Shown one piece after another: positions 32,470 to 44,444 of a stretch of 64,000 nt of DNA (position 1 is the stretch's first letter; the number at the start of each line of letters is the position of its first letter). A program made the translations under genes and the position numbers. Source of the stretch: Diploscapter coronatus (Eukaryota > Nematoda > Chromadorea > Rhabditida > Rhabditidae); NCBI GenBank assembly GCA_964036155.1, contig OZ038422.1, positions 69,959,201-70,023,200 of the forward strand, written 5' to 3'. Below the pieces are notes generated by a model. That model was given only the letters and a program-made list of their open reading frames with translations, searched no databases and was not told the origin of the DNA.

Positions 32470-35400
32470 TCTAATTCAACTCATATTTATCATTTTGTGT
32501 ATCATATATGATATTTTTAATATATTTATTTTCATTATTGCAATTTTTCGAAAAAAAAAAATTATAAAAATATTCGATGAATGATCACAGAAAGTAAGAA
32601 CGATACGACGCACAGGAGAAAGGAGGAAGAGGAAGGTGAAGTTGCATTGCTAAATTTTATTAATGAAGCGCAGAAATTTGTATTTACTTTGATTTTAAAA
32701 TACTCCGATTGTCAATGGTCGATAAATTGAAACAAAAAATGTAAGCAAGAAATTAGACACACGAAAATTACGCCTAGTTAACCGTACACTTGATGAAATT
32801 TTCCAAATTCACGATAGATTTTTACGACTATTCGAAATGACGCAATGCACTTTGCACTTTGTATTTTCAAATGTTTGCAGCATTTATTTCGTTTCAATTT
32901 ACGGCCATCGTCAAAAGTTGTGGCATGAAAAAACTAACCAATAATCCTGGTAGCAAACACAAAACTGTCGATCCCCCAGTTGCCGACAACCATCCTCTTC
33001 CAAATGAGGAGGAGAGAATGATCTAAATTCTGGAGTTTATTGCTTCAAACGTCGTGGCATTCGTTTATTTATTCATTTTTGAAAGAAAAATATTCTTCTA
33101 GAGAAAAAAAAAGCATCCAACAGATGAACGAATTGTTTTTCGTCAGTTACTATTTTATTTCAAATCTGAAATAGCGCTATTTGCCTTGTATCGTATGGTA
33201 GGCAGGTTAATGCGATTTCTGAATTATCATCGATGTTGAACGAAGTGATCCTTGTGCAGGCCACCCCTGTGCACTCCGTACAACTCGCATCTCGAAGGCA
33301 ATCCGCCCCTTCCAAACAGTGCAGTCCATCTGTAAAAATAATTTTATTTTTCGTTACAACCAATTAGCCATGTTTCTGTTTGTCCTTTTTCTTCAAGTTT
33401 GCATGTAATTCTCTTCTCCCTGCCTGCGCTTCTAGAAACTCTTCTCTTTTGGATATCGCATTACAAAGCACAATTCGGCTATATACATTAAATTCAGAAA
33501 CTAGAACAAAGACAAAGGCATAGATATTCAAGGATATGCACAAATACGGAAAATATTTGAATTGGGACTGAAATTGAATAGAGATTGAGTAAATATTTAG
33601 GGCAATAATAGTTTAAAGGTTTGTGAAAATGGAGTACTTGCATTGAAGCACAGGCTTTTTGTAGAATAATAATTTCACGTATTGTCATTGAACATTTAGT
33701 ATTTCACATTGAAGTGTTCGTATATTGTTGTGGCAGATAATGAAATGAGCGAAGAGGACGGAAAGAGGCAGAAGGAATGCAAGTGACAGGCAGAAAGGAG
33801 TGGATTGGAATGGAATAATTGAGACATTGCTTAGACCGAGCAGGTGAAGAGATAATTGGAATGAAGACTGAAGACGTGAGCTGTGTGGGGTGTGGGCATA
33901 GCAAATCGAAGCTAGAAAGTAATAACAATGAATCATCGAAGAAAAATTTTAATGTTTTTTTTTTTTTTTTTTAAATAAAATACGATAAAGTAGGACCATA
34001 TACTCTCCTTTGTTCCTCAAAAATACTTCTGTATAGAGAGCCTCCTCCCTATGCAAAAGTCTTTTTCAAAGATAGTCCGGAGTAGAATCAGAATATGATC
34101 TACTTTATAATCGAAGAGTTTTGGTTATATTTTAGGTTGTAGGTTTAATGTATTACAAAATCAAGTCAACCTTCAGTCGTTATCGATATCGTTTAAGAAG
34201 TTCATTCGACTTAGGACCTATGCTATTGATTTTCATTTACTTTTAGACTATTGATATCAATTATGTGTGCATCTATCACCCGTTACCTAATTTGTCCTTC
34301 TAATAGCCCATTTCCCATTCCATCTGTACTTTTCGTTCCCCCTTTCTTTCTGCCTTCCGAAAGTATCCGTTTTCTCGTGCATAATTGGACAACTCATAGC
34401 TGAAGCCGTCCATATGAGAAGGAGATGAAGAAAGAAGAAGGCAAAAGACACGAAAATGAACAGGCAAATGCAAAAAGGCAGAAAAGAGTGAGAGAGAGGA
34501 CAGAGCAAAGCCTTCTTTGGAGACTTTAATCTAATTTCTTTGTTAATCAGCAAAGGCTTCGAAATAAGAAGACAGCTTCTGTAGTAGCATGAAGCATCAG
34601 AACAGAGGCATATAGGAGTGAAATGAAGTGGACAAGCAGGCAATAAAGAGAACGCGATGATGAAGAAATTGGTGGCGGAGGGAATTTTTGGTAATGAAAT
34701 TGTATGAAATTTCTAATTTTCTATTCCAAAGAAGCTCCTGAATAAAACGATGCTGATTTGAAAGTTGAATTTATTAGAGTAATGTTATTGATATTTCACC
34801 GAAATTGTTCAACTTTTATTGTCAAAGAGGCGGATGAGTTCGAGACAAAATAGATTATGTGCAAATTTAAGCAGAGATGAAAAGTGCAATGAGCAATGTA
34901 GAAAAAGTCACAAGATCATTCATCGGATCATTAGGGTTCTGTCAATTAATTTGCAGAAAACACGTCAATTTCCGTCCATCTAGTTTTCTTTATTTGTCTC
35001 AATTTGTCGATCTTCAATAATAAGAATCTAGTAAATTTAAGATTATGATTTTAAACTAAACTTATCCTATAATTATTATGCGGTCGTATTTGAAGTGCAA
35101 CGCTCTGTAGTTATGCAGAATTTTCTGCTGACCTAAGCTTAATCATGCAGCTGATATCCGATACTCAGCTATTCAGTACCTTCTCCAGGCTCCACACCAC
35201 ATCTTCATGGAGTTAGAAGACTCTTCGTCTCCTCCACTCTTTTATTTTTCCACATTCCATTTCTTTGTCACCGACTTCGTCTTTTTCATCTTCTTTGCCT
35301 CTTTTTCAGCTTCTTGCTTTTATGGCAGAGGCAATGGATGAAAGCATTAGATGATGGCTAATGAATTACTAGTAAGGGAAACAGAAACAGGCACAGAGAA

Positions 35401-37758
35401 TAAGAAAATGGGGAGAGAAAGATGGAATACAGGATGGAGTACGGCACTACAAGGATGAATGTCGCCAAAATGATGATGCAATACAAAAAGACGGAAGAGC
35501 GCGTTTATGAGCTGAATGAGTCGAATCTATCGTCTATCGCATAAAGCATAATGGCCTAGAGTCCCCCAGTCCTTCAGTCCCCGAGGAAATGAAACCAACT
35601 GACTATGCGACAATTCCGAATTGCAGATATTATTTAGTTCCACAGAAATTGTTATTCATTTGGATCATTATCTAAATTTGATAGTAACAGATAAGAAGGG
35701 ATATCTGAGAGTAGTGGTGAACTAAATTTTTTGTCGTTTCTAGGATATTGTGGAAGTTTCGATTCTAATTTGGAATAAATAAACACATTCTGAGAGCCAT
35801 TTGGATTGTTCGCGGCCAGGTGAAATAGGGTGCCGGGTTAGGGCGGATAGGGAAAGGCTCTTTCGCTTTGCGTACTATTTTGCGTGGGCACGCATTCACG
35901 AAAAATCCAAATTGTCTTTCGGAGAATAAGCGTTCGATTTTCCAAAATTATTCCATTCGCCTATCCCAATATGATAGAAGCTCGGTTATAGGCGATTATT
36001 ATATCATTTTTCCTAGAAAAGGTTGATCTTCATGGACGATGAATAAAAATATCGTGAAATTGAAGAACTCATTTTTATGGATCTAATCCTGTTAAAAATA
36101 GATCATTTCTAATAATTTATATGACAAATTTCATAATTAGATTCGAGGTTTCAAAGTGCACATTTTCAAGATATTGTAACTTCATTTGGAGTTGCTTGGT
36201 AGCAATAATTTCGTCCAATCTAATCTTCTGCTTCTATTTCGAGCAAGATAATGGAATAATAAATGAAATGCTCTATAATTATCAAATGATCAATACATCT
36301 AGAACGATGAATTTAATACAAAAATTTATGAGTCTAATTAAAGGAAAAAGTAGAATATAGAATGTTTCGATAGAAGTAACTTTAAATCCTTCATGATAAT
36401 TTCATCATTATTTTTTCAGCTATAAGATTTCTAAAGTTTATCTTAGAATATTTTCTAGAAGGATGCAAACAAATAAATAAAGTGGTATATCTGGTGAACG
36501 ACAATCCGATGCAGAATTTGTCATTTGCACATTTATAATTAGCCTGAGCTCACACGCAACTCGCTGAAATATCGATGCAACGCGAAGGAACAGAACACAG
36601 GAATTGGAAAAGCGATAATGATCACGAAAATGCTTACCTGAAAGGTGAACTGAGAGTGATAGTAGAATGAATAGAATCAGATTAGAGGGTAGAAATGAGA
36701 GTGGGGAGACAGAAGAAATGGGAGAGGGAGAGGGAAAGGGAATACGGTAGCTGTCTGAATGCGTGTGCATGTGCAGAGCATCGCCTCGATCACTCCATCA
36801 ATCCATTCGCATCGTCACGAAGACCACCTCTTCACGAGCTACTTATAGACTTCACCAACTGCTCTGTTCTCTTTCCCTTTCCCCCCGCTTACCTCTTTCA
36901 GCGTTTTCCTTCTCTTCTGCATAAGCTCCGCCCACTTTCCTTCAAGAGTCAGAATATAGAAGCACGATTATAATATAGGTCGAAATAAATAGCATTCTTA
37001 TTGGGAGACTAAACAATAATAAAGACTAGAAAAAGGCGAATAATCAAAGTGAACGGAAAATGCCCTCGACTGACGATTGTTTATGTGAGCGAATGTGTGC
37101 AAGCGAATGCAAAAAAAAACATGCATAGCGCATTTGGAAAAGTCGATGTTTGGATGGCGAAGGAAAATAGAGAAGAACTGGACAAATCAAGTGGAACGAA
37201 CAAGATAATGCATTCGAAGTCAGGACAGAACGAATTGGAAGTGGAAACTAAGTAACTGGAAATGCATATGGAATACAGTTGTTGGCTAACTGTATTTGTC
37301 AGATTCATTCCATTCGAACGACTAACGAATGCGGCTACTTCTCTATTTTCATTCGACAATTACTATTATATTCTGTGCTCATATCTCTCGCCCACGACCA
37401 CGCAACACTTATCTTCGACTCCCTGGCGGATCTATCGTCTCTGTCAAATCGCCTCATATCGCTCCTCTCCTTCGTGACAGCTACAATCTACCGCATACTG
37501 TAGTTTATTTTGAATTTGTTGCTGGCTTCGTTCAATTTCGCTTCAATTTCAACTTCACTAGTCTAAATTTGAAACGACATTGCAGCTTAAGGTTGACTAG
37601 AAAATATTGGATACAGTAAAGTAAATTTTATACTGATTTTTTGTTTTTTTTTGTATTTCTTGAAGCGAAGTTAAGCTGAAGTTACAAATTTATCATAGTA
37701 TTTTCGTGATATCTTACTGAAAATCATTACGCATGAAGACCATGTGAATACATTTCAG
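32470..37758. other. Large mostly non-coding region
   Basis: More than 5 kb between the GPCR and the Ground-like gene. The only supported coding sequence is a Cys-rich - strand exon at 33160-33329. From about 33700 to 36760 many stretches are A/G-rich on the + strand (33730-33810, 34410-34510, 35380-35450, 36690-36740), the mirror of the C/T-rich introns of + strand genes, which would suit a long intron of a - strand gene. The 5' exons of that gene and the signal-peptide exon of the Ground-like gene should lie here but were not found. Confidence 0.45.
33160..33329 (-). CDS. Terminal exon of a Cys-rich protein, rest not found
   Basis: Read on the - strand, a TTTTTACAG acceptor at 33330 opens a frame of 55 residues to a TGA at 33160-33162. 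It is dense in Cys at the start: LHCLEGADC, ASCTEC, GVACTR and one later Cys. Spacing recalls small extracellular Cys-rich modules (ET or Ly6-like) of nematodes, but no family is certain. The incoming phase is one base. No partner exon was identified upstream. Confidence 0.45.
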
Positions 37759-39409
37759 CCAATATCGAGTAATCAACAGTCAGGATACAGTGAATCGTTA
37801 CCGGCATCAGTGAGCAGTGGAGATTCAAACGATTGTAATATGCACAAGCATAATTTTTCATAGGCTTTAAAAATTCAGCTGAAGCCAACAAAATTCTATC
37901 AGCAATTACTGGAACAAACGAACTGGACAATAAGCAAGGATATGTTGATGTATGAAATATGCAATTCGATTCAAACTTTTCGTATATATTAGATCATTGG
38001 CTTTGATCAATTTTAGCGTCCTCCTACCGTAATTACTGGAAGCGAGATAGTGTCACAAGCAACGGAATCACGAACAGGAAGTGCTTCAATATCAATTGTT
38101 TCCGAATCGACTGCAGCTCCAATGATTGTTGCATCCACAGAATATGCAGTCACATCAATGACCACTCCGACTAGGACGATTATTCACAAAACGAAAAAGT
38201 AATGTTCACTTTGCATCATGGAATATTGTTATTTTAAAAAATTGAATATTTTTACGAGTACTTCCGGAAAAAGTGAAACATAATTCATATGATATTCTTT
38301 CAACGAACGACGGCATTATTTATTTCGAAAAATTTGTACAAAATAGGCTAAAGCTGAATATAATTCAAATTTAGAGTCATACATAGCTAAAAGAACTTTT
38401 CTCACGCAAAAGAGCTTTTACTGAACTAATAGTTGCTCAAAATGGTAAAGTCATTATATTTATACTCATTTCAGCACAACAGATTTCGTGACTCAATTGA
38501 ATTCACGAAATGGAGCTCATCAGACAGCTTCAAAGGGGCAGACATATGCAACTCTTGGAGGATCGCAGTTTTATCAATCTATTTTTGGAGGAGTATCCAA
38601 TTCTTCATTTATAGGAACTACAATATTGCTGTTTTAGAAGAATGGGTTTTCACCTCTGTCATTTTTCTTGAATAATGCCAAAGGGGGTTCGAATTCGAAT
38701 TTATTCATTCCGGTCCCAATTGTCGTTCCGCCTCCACCTGTAAGTGAATACTCTAATTACAAGTTTTTTTTTTTTTAAATAATTGCAATAATTAGCCCCC
38801 TCCCCCTGGACCAAAATGTTACACGAATCCAGATGGTATTTCGAAATCTTGTTAACGATATTTATCTCAAATTTAGGATTTTTGTGTTGCAATTCAACAC
38901 TGGAACAAGTGATGGAAGAAGCATTTGAAATGACAAAATCGGAAGGAGTTTCTGAATGCAATGTTCAGAAAATGGCCAATGCTATTCAGGAAGTCAGCCG
39001 TTCACTTCAAAATCATTCGACTTGATAGGCTATTCTAGGCAACAAAAGCGAAATTCAAAAAATCATTCGAAGCCATTGTGGCTCATTCGGATTTCGTCGC
39101 TAAAATCAATTTCGCTGGAGACCTGAATTGTAAGATAGAAGTCGATGGGAAGTTCATCTTGGTTTATGCGACACCGAATGCCAATGACAAGGAGGTGATT
39201 GTTGGATAATTTAGAAACTTCTAAACCATAATTTATATCTTCTGAAGTGCTATTACGAATTCAGTTAAAGTCATTATTAACAAATGGTAATGATTTAGGT
39301 GAACATAATCGACGCGAATTCGTTCTTTAATGGAGAAGCAGATGAAATTTTCGATGCAAATGGAAACGATACCAAACCGACTTACATTGTCTACGGTCCT
39401 ATTCGCTAA
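37759..39409 (+). CDS. Ground-like domain (hedgehog-related) protein, 5' end missing
   Basis: Nematode secreted protein of the Ground-like (GRL) branch of hedgehog-related proteins. Nine exons: 37759-37834, 37879-37949, 38017-38198, 38475-38592, 38638-38739, 38796-38835, 38877-38992, 39039-39194, 39299-39409; 323 residues shown. A Ser/Thr-rich, probably disordered first half is followed by a Pro-rich spacer (VVPPPPPPPGPKC) and the C-terminal domain: GFLCCNSTLEQVMEEA, ECNVQKMANAIQE, FKKSFEAIVAHSDFVAKI, LNCKIEVDGKFILVYATP. The paired Cys, CN-x-x-KMA and YATP blocks are typical of the Ground-like domain. The family has a signal peptide, so at least one 5' exon (ending in phase 0 before 37759) is missing from this model. 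Introns in the domain are 40-100 bases. Confidence 0.87.
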
Positions 39410-40261
39410 TGTATGATATTTAATTTCTGTGTTTATAATAGATCTAAATCATATTACAATGATGAACAAAATTTTTGTAAAAAATAAGCGTTTTATATTA
39501 GGATCAAAATTTTACCTAATGTGATCAGATAACACTGGAATTAGGCTCCATTATATAATTTAGTACAATAACAACCAATATGCATTCAAATTTCATCCAT
39601 ATCTGATCACGATATAAATACTTATACGGTATCATAAGTATAAACTATTTAATTCCCAATCTTTTACTTACTGCTGTATATTTTTAAGTTATTATTCCAG
39701 TGTGTCAGAATCTATTCTTTACATATTTTATTGAGTAAAAGTTATAATACACAAATAATGAAGTTGAGACATTATATATCCTATATACGAAATGAAAGAT
39801 GAGTGAATTAGAGAACAGGTCCTTTGACAAGGCACACGGAACGAGAGAGTGAGAAATCGAAGATGAGAATGGAAAAAAACAAGGAGAGGACAAAATGACA
39901 GAAGTAGATCACACAAATTGCAAGAAATTGAGATTTTGATCGGTCAAATCAAAAAGAATCAAAGAAAAGATAAATCAACTAATAGAGGAAAAAGGCCTTT
40001 GATATAAAGAAGAGCAGAGCTGATGAGTTGAGAGATGAGAGGAACACAGATAGGGAAAGGGCAATGAGTGAGAATTTAGATTGAAGAAGCACTTTGCAAT
40101 GATGCAACCAAGTGAAACTATCATGAAGATCAGTTTTTTATTGAATCATTACAATGTGTTTGGAATATTGATTAATGAGAGTTTGGTCAAAGATTTGCCC
40201 AATTACAGAAGTGAGGAGAAAATCGATTGCATAATTCATTGCTGAGAGAAATTGAAAATGC
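39410..40261. other. Convergent intergenic region
   Basis: Between the 3' ends of the Ground-like gene (+) and MEMO1 (-). 39780-40100 is A/G-rich on the + strand. No gene seen. Confidence 0.5.
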
Positions 40262-41944
40262 CTATTTTGGATGCACGAATAAGGCACCGGCTGCGTAGGA
40301 GACTGAGGAATCGTTTGGCGACCGAACCTGATATATATATTTTAAAATCTACCGCAATTAATTAACTAAAGGTTATTATTAATGATAATGCCTAAACTCT
40401 TAAAATTTAGTTAAGTTATCGTCTATTTAATATTTTTCTGTACCTTGTTTGACTGAGAATAGTTGAGGAATCGAAATTCGTGAGTGTGATTGTTCATTTG
40501 ACGGAAGTGATCTGCTGCCTGAAATTAATTATTTCGATTAACAAAATTGTAATAAAATAAGAACGTACCTGCAGCATGACCAGAATTGGATTCCGACCGC
40601 AGATCGTATTCTGCGTCTTCTTCAGATAGTCATTGAATGTGGCCGGGTTCAGGGTCTCGATAGCGTTCATGCCCTGAAATTAAGAGCTATGATCAAAATA
40701 TCTGGATCTTATTCATTGTAAACAATTTGACTTATAAACCACCAACTATCAATGTTATAAAATATATTCCATTTAGATAATATCATTGGTATTGTTACCG
40801 CTCTGTCCAAATTACTGATTTGTTCGTAGATTGGCACACCACTGTTTCTGTCATAAGGAGCGTAGTTGAAACGATCTCCTATATTAATGATTTCAATTTT
40901 TCAATTTAACAATTTGGTTCTACCGAAGTGGCAAAAGTCGGAAGATATGACGAAGAGATTTCTCGGATTCTCGAGGTAGTGTGCGAATATCTTCCCGTAT
41001 GTCTGCTGCTTCGAGCCTTGTAGAGAACCGACCAGGACCGGAATTATCGTCGGCTTCCGACTAAATTGTCATGTTTTTTAAAATAAAAATTGGCTTATTA
41101 GGCTTTTAGACTTAGAATTTCTCATAATACATTTTTCTTAAAACATTTTCTCAATGTCTTTATCCGAAATGTATCCAGTTTCAGTATAAAAAACAATAAT
41201 TAAACGATTCACTGTTATAATTTTTGTTTCAAATTTTTTTTCAAAAGTACCCGTGCATGACTTTAGCGATGAACGGCAACTGCATCTCGATGGAGTGCTC
41301 TGCCTCCTCGTCCGAACGATCCATCAGATCGAAGTGGCGAGTCGCACGCAGCTCGTCATTCACTGCAAACCATCAGTTGTTTCCCTGATGACCTATAATC
41401 AATAATAACAGACCTGCTTGATCGATATTCAGATCACCCAGAGGCGTACTGTAGCGAGAACAGGTGGTCAGGGCACAGCCACTCAGAGACACCACGTGGG
41501 AAGGGCCGAGAATGAAGATGCGGTCACTGAACCCATCAAAAGTCAATCAATTATAACCTATTCTGAGGTTAATCGATTGGTTCAGATTTAAATTCGAAAC
41601 ATGGATATTTAGAATAAAAAACTTGCACTATAATCATCATGCACTTCTTCAGTCGATTGAATTTGTTATTTATATTTCAAATATATTGACCTAATTTTTT
41701 TGCTTTTTAAAATAATCAGATGAGCATACACTTCATGAGGCACGATCTGTTTGAATGCATAAGCAGCAGTCTCTCCGCAATAGGAATATCCAGCGTGAGG
41801 CGAGATGATAGCCCTGGCTCTTCCCACTCGCTCTCCAGCTCCATCCAACCACCGAGTCAGTTGCCGGTCTAGTTCCGATTGACTGCCTGAGTACCACGAG
41901 CCTGCATGCGATGCCGATCTGATTCCTCCCTCTGTGCTGTTCAT
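40262..41944 (-). CDS. MEMO1: MEMO1 homologue
   Basis: Memo protein, a dioxygenase-like fold with a metal site, linked to redox signalling and receptor-driven cell motility. Exons, first to last: 41944-41730, 41526-41414, 41362-41251, 41060-40924, 40878-40799, 40673-40569, 40518-40444, 40327-40262; 300 residues (human 297). Signatures: [12 protein letters not shown] at the N terminus, [65 protein letters not shown] with the Cys and His of the site, and C-terminal [17 protein letters not shown]. The ATG is preceded by TTGATTTAG|A, an acceptor-like sequence, which suggests a 5' UTR intron or trans-splicing. All junctions are GT-AG and in phase. Confidence 0.94.
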
Positions 41945-44444
41945 TCTAAATCAATACAGGGTAATCTATCGATAACTTTATAAGCTACATCCGATTATCA
42001 TTTCTCAGAACGAATGCAGAGGTATGACTTATATGTCAGCTATTTTGTACCTTGTTCTGTTGACTGTGAAAGACTGCGGTATGAAGTAGTGAAGGTAGTG
42101 AAGAAGACCCTGAGAGTGGTTGACGGTCAAACGAGGGCACGTCGGTTTGATTGGAGGATACCCGTACAAGGAGAGGAAAAGGTGTGGAGATGAAGTGCAC
42201 AGATGGAATGCCAACGAGGAGAAGCAGGCACTAGGCACTGGGTGAGGGGCTGGAGGAGCCCGACACGATCTGACAAAAAGAGATATCGATTAGGGAACGG
42301 GGGAGTGAACATGGAACGAAAAATCGATGGAAGAGAGGACGGGAAATGGATGAGAGAAACGGGGCAATCACGCGATAGTGGAGAGGAGAAAACATAGTGA
42401 AATGAAGAAAGAGGAGAGATTGAAGTGAGGAGTGAAAAAAGTGGAAAACAACAAGGAGGAGTATTGGAAGGGAGTGCGGAACGGTTGCGAGGCGGTTGGC
42501 AGAAAGAGAGTTGTCTGATTCTCGAGAACTGATCGATATACCTTCACTCATAATTTCTCGCGAATCGAGAATCGATGCAAAATGAGTCAGGCAGACTGCA
42601 GAGTGTAGTCTCTGCTGTTCTCTGCCATAGCATTCAGCAAACACACAAACACATCGATTCACTCCTTTCATATCACGATTTCAACCCTATTGGTCCTTCT
42701 AGTTGGCGATAAAATATCAAAGTAAAGGAAACAAGGTAATTGAATTGTTAGATGAAGTATGTAGGCGTGCGAGTATATGTATGGGTAGTGAAGAATTGAC
42801 GAATTGATGTGTGTGAAGGATGGAGATGGGAAGGGGTGAATGAAAGAAGTGAGAGAAAGGGAAGGGGAGAACAGCCCTAGAGAAGGCAGGCAAGCAGACC
42901 TAGCTAGGGACAGGGACCGAGGCGGTGTGTGTGTGTCTGCCTGCCGCGGCCTCCCTTCACTCAGCTGACTGCCTCACTCCTCTGTCCCCTAGTCTTCTAG
43001 TCCTCCCCCCTGCAGTGGCTATTCAATATACAATTCCACGATGTCCCCGTTCAGTTTGTTTTCTACCTTCTCATTTTCAGCGGCAAATAGTCAATCCCCA
43101 GTTATACATATTTATTATCCGCGCCTTTCGGAAAATTGGGGCTCCTTTGTTATTATCAACAATCGAGAATGTGAGTCCCAGTTGCAGCATTTCTAAAAGG
43201 AAATTGAATATGAATCATTCGAGAAGATCAAACGATTCAAATAAATAATGATCACTTAAATATTTCCAATATGAGAAAGAATTAGCTGGAAACGTTGAAA
43301 ATTCGTTCTGCGATTGAATTCGATTTCCACAAGACAAATTGTCAAGTTGCTAATCTCATGAAGACGAAGTTGAACTTCACGCAGCCCTGCTTATTAATTT
43401 ATGCTTCTTCATGTTCCAAACTCCTTAGCATAAATATTTGGTTGAGAAGATTTATAGATTAGTGAATATGGTTGCTATGCTGCAAACATACAGGCAATGC
43501 AGTCTCACACTCGAGTCTCCCTATCTGATTCTATGATTCGAGCTTCTCTGAAATGCAACGAAACACGAAAGCTCTCTCATACACAAGCTAAGCCATAAAT
43601 GATTAACTGATGCAGTAGAAGAAGAAAACGAAGATGATAAAACAGGGTTTATTGGAGGCATCAGCAAAAACAAGTAGAAAAACAAATGATAATAATGGTG
43701 ATGCAATCAGTGAAAAGTGAGAATACTAAATGAATTGAGTAAATGAATAAGAAGGATAACCCATGGATACCTACAAATGTATGAGGGAAATTGGTTGCAC
43801 TAAATGCACTGGAGCAGTGCAACCAAGGGAATGTACTCCACAAGTGCTACTGCACTTGCTGCATCAAAACCAATACTACTCTCAAATCTAAAGGAAAACA
43901 ATTCACCTAGCACGTTTTCTAAATTTAAATTATCCATCTTTGCATCACATTTTGACAATGAAATTAACAGCTTCGGGAATATATTATCTTTGTTTAAAAT
44001 TTGATACATTATTTAACGATGATGAAAACAATATTAAAATTAAAAATGAATGAATCAAATAACCGTATGTGTGGGAAGGGAACTGGTAACATTGGTGAAT
44101 GAATAAATGAATAAAATCAAGGAGCAAAGAGAAACACAACAAGTTGGGGGAGAACAAATCAACTGAACTGACTGAAAATGCTGAGTCGGAAATATTCGTA
44201 AGATATCGGGTTCACGACTCAACAATCAATTTCAATTCAGCTAAAAACTGAGCATAAAATGGGCAGACAATGCTAGAGTATGACAATTTATGGAAAGAAA
44301 AGTTAAGGGAAGAGAATACTTGATTGTAACAGAGCCAATTTGGCTAAAGCTTTGCACATTCAGCAAAAGGTATTTCGACTGGAGTTAAATGAATGAATGA
44401 TCTAGATAACTAAAATCTATGTAACAGAATGACTGCTTCTTGCC
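41945..44444. other. Intergenic region upstream of MEMO1
   Basis: 2.5 kb between MEMO1 (start 41944) and the lipin stop (44445), both on the - strand. 42060-42500 and 42820-42900 are purine-rich on + (pyrimidine-rich in the gene sense), followed by a (GT)n run at 42925-42940 and a G/C-richer patch. A 69-codon - strand frame at 43800-44009 begins with a short GGTTGCACT/AGTGCAACC hairpin; no family recognised. Confidence 0.45.

Noticed and set aside
43800..44009. Possible transposase fragment on -
   Set aside because: Clean 69-codon frame but no recognisable hAT or other transposase motif, and only a 9-base hairpin; not enough to call.
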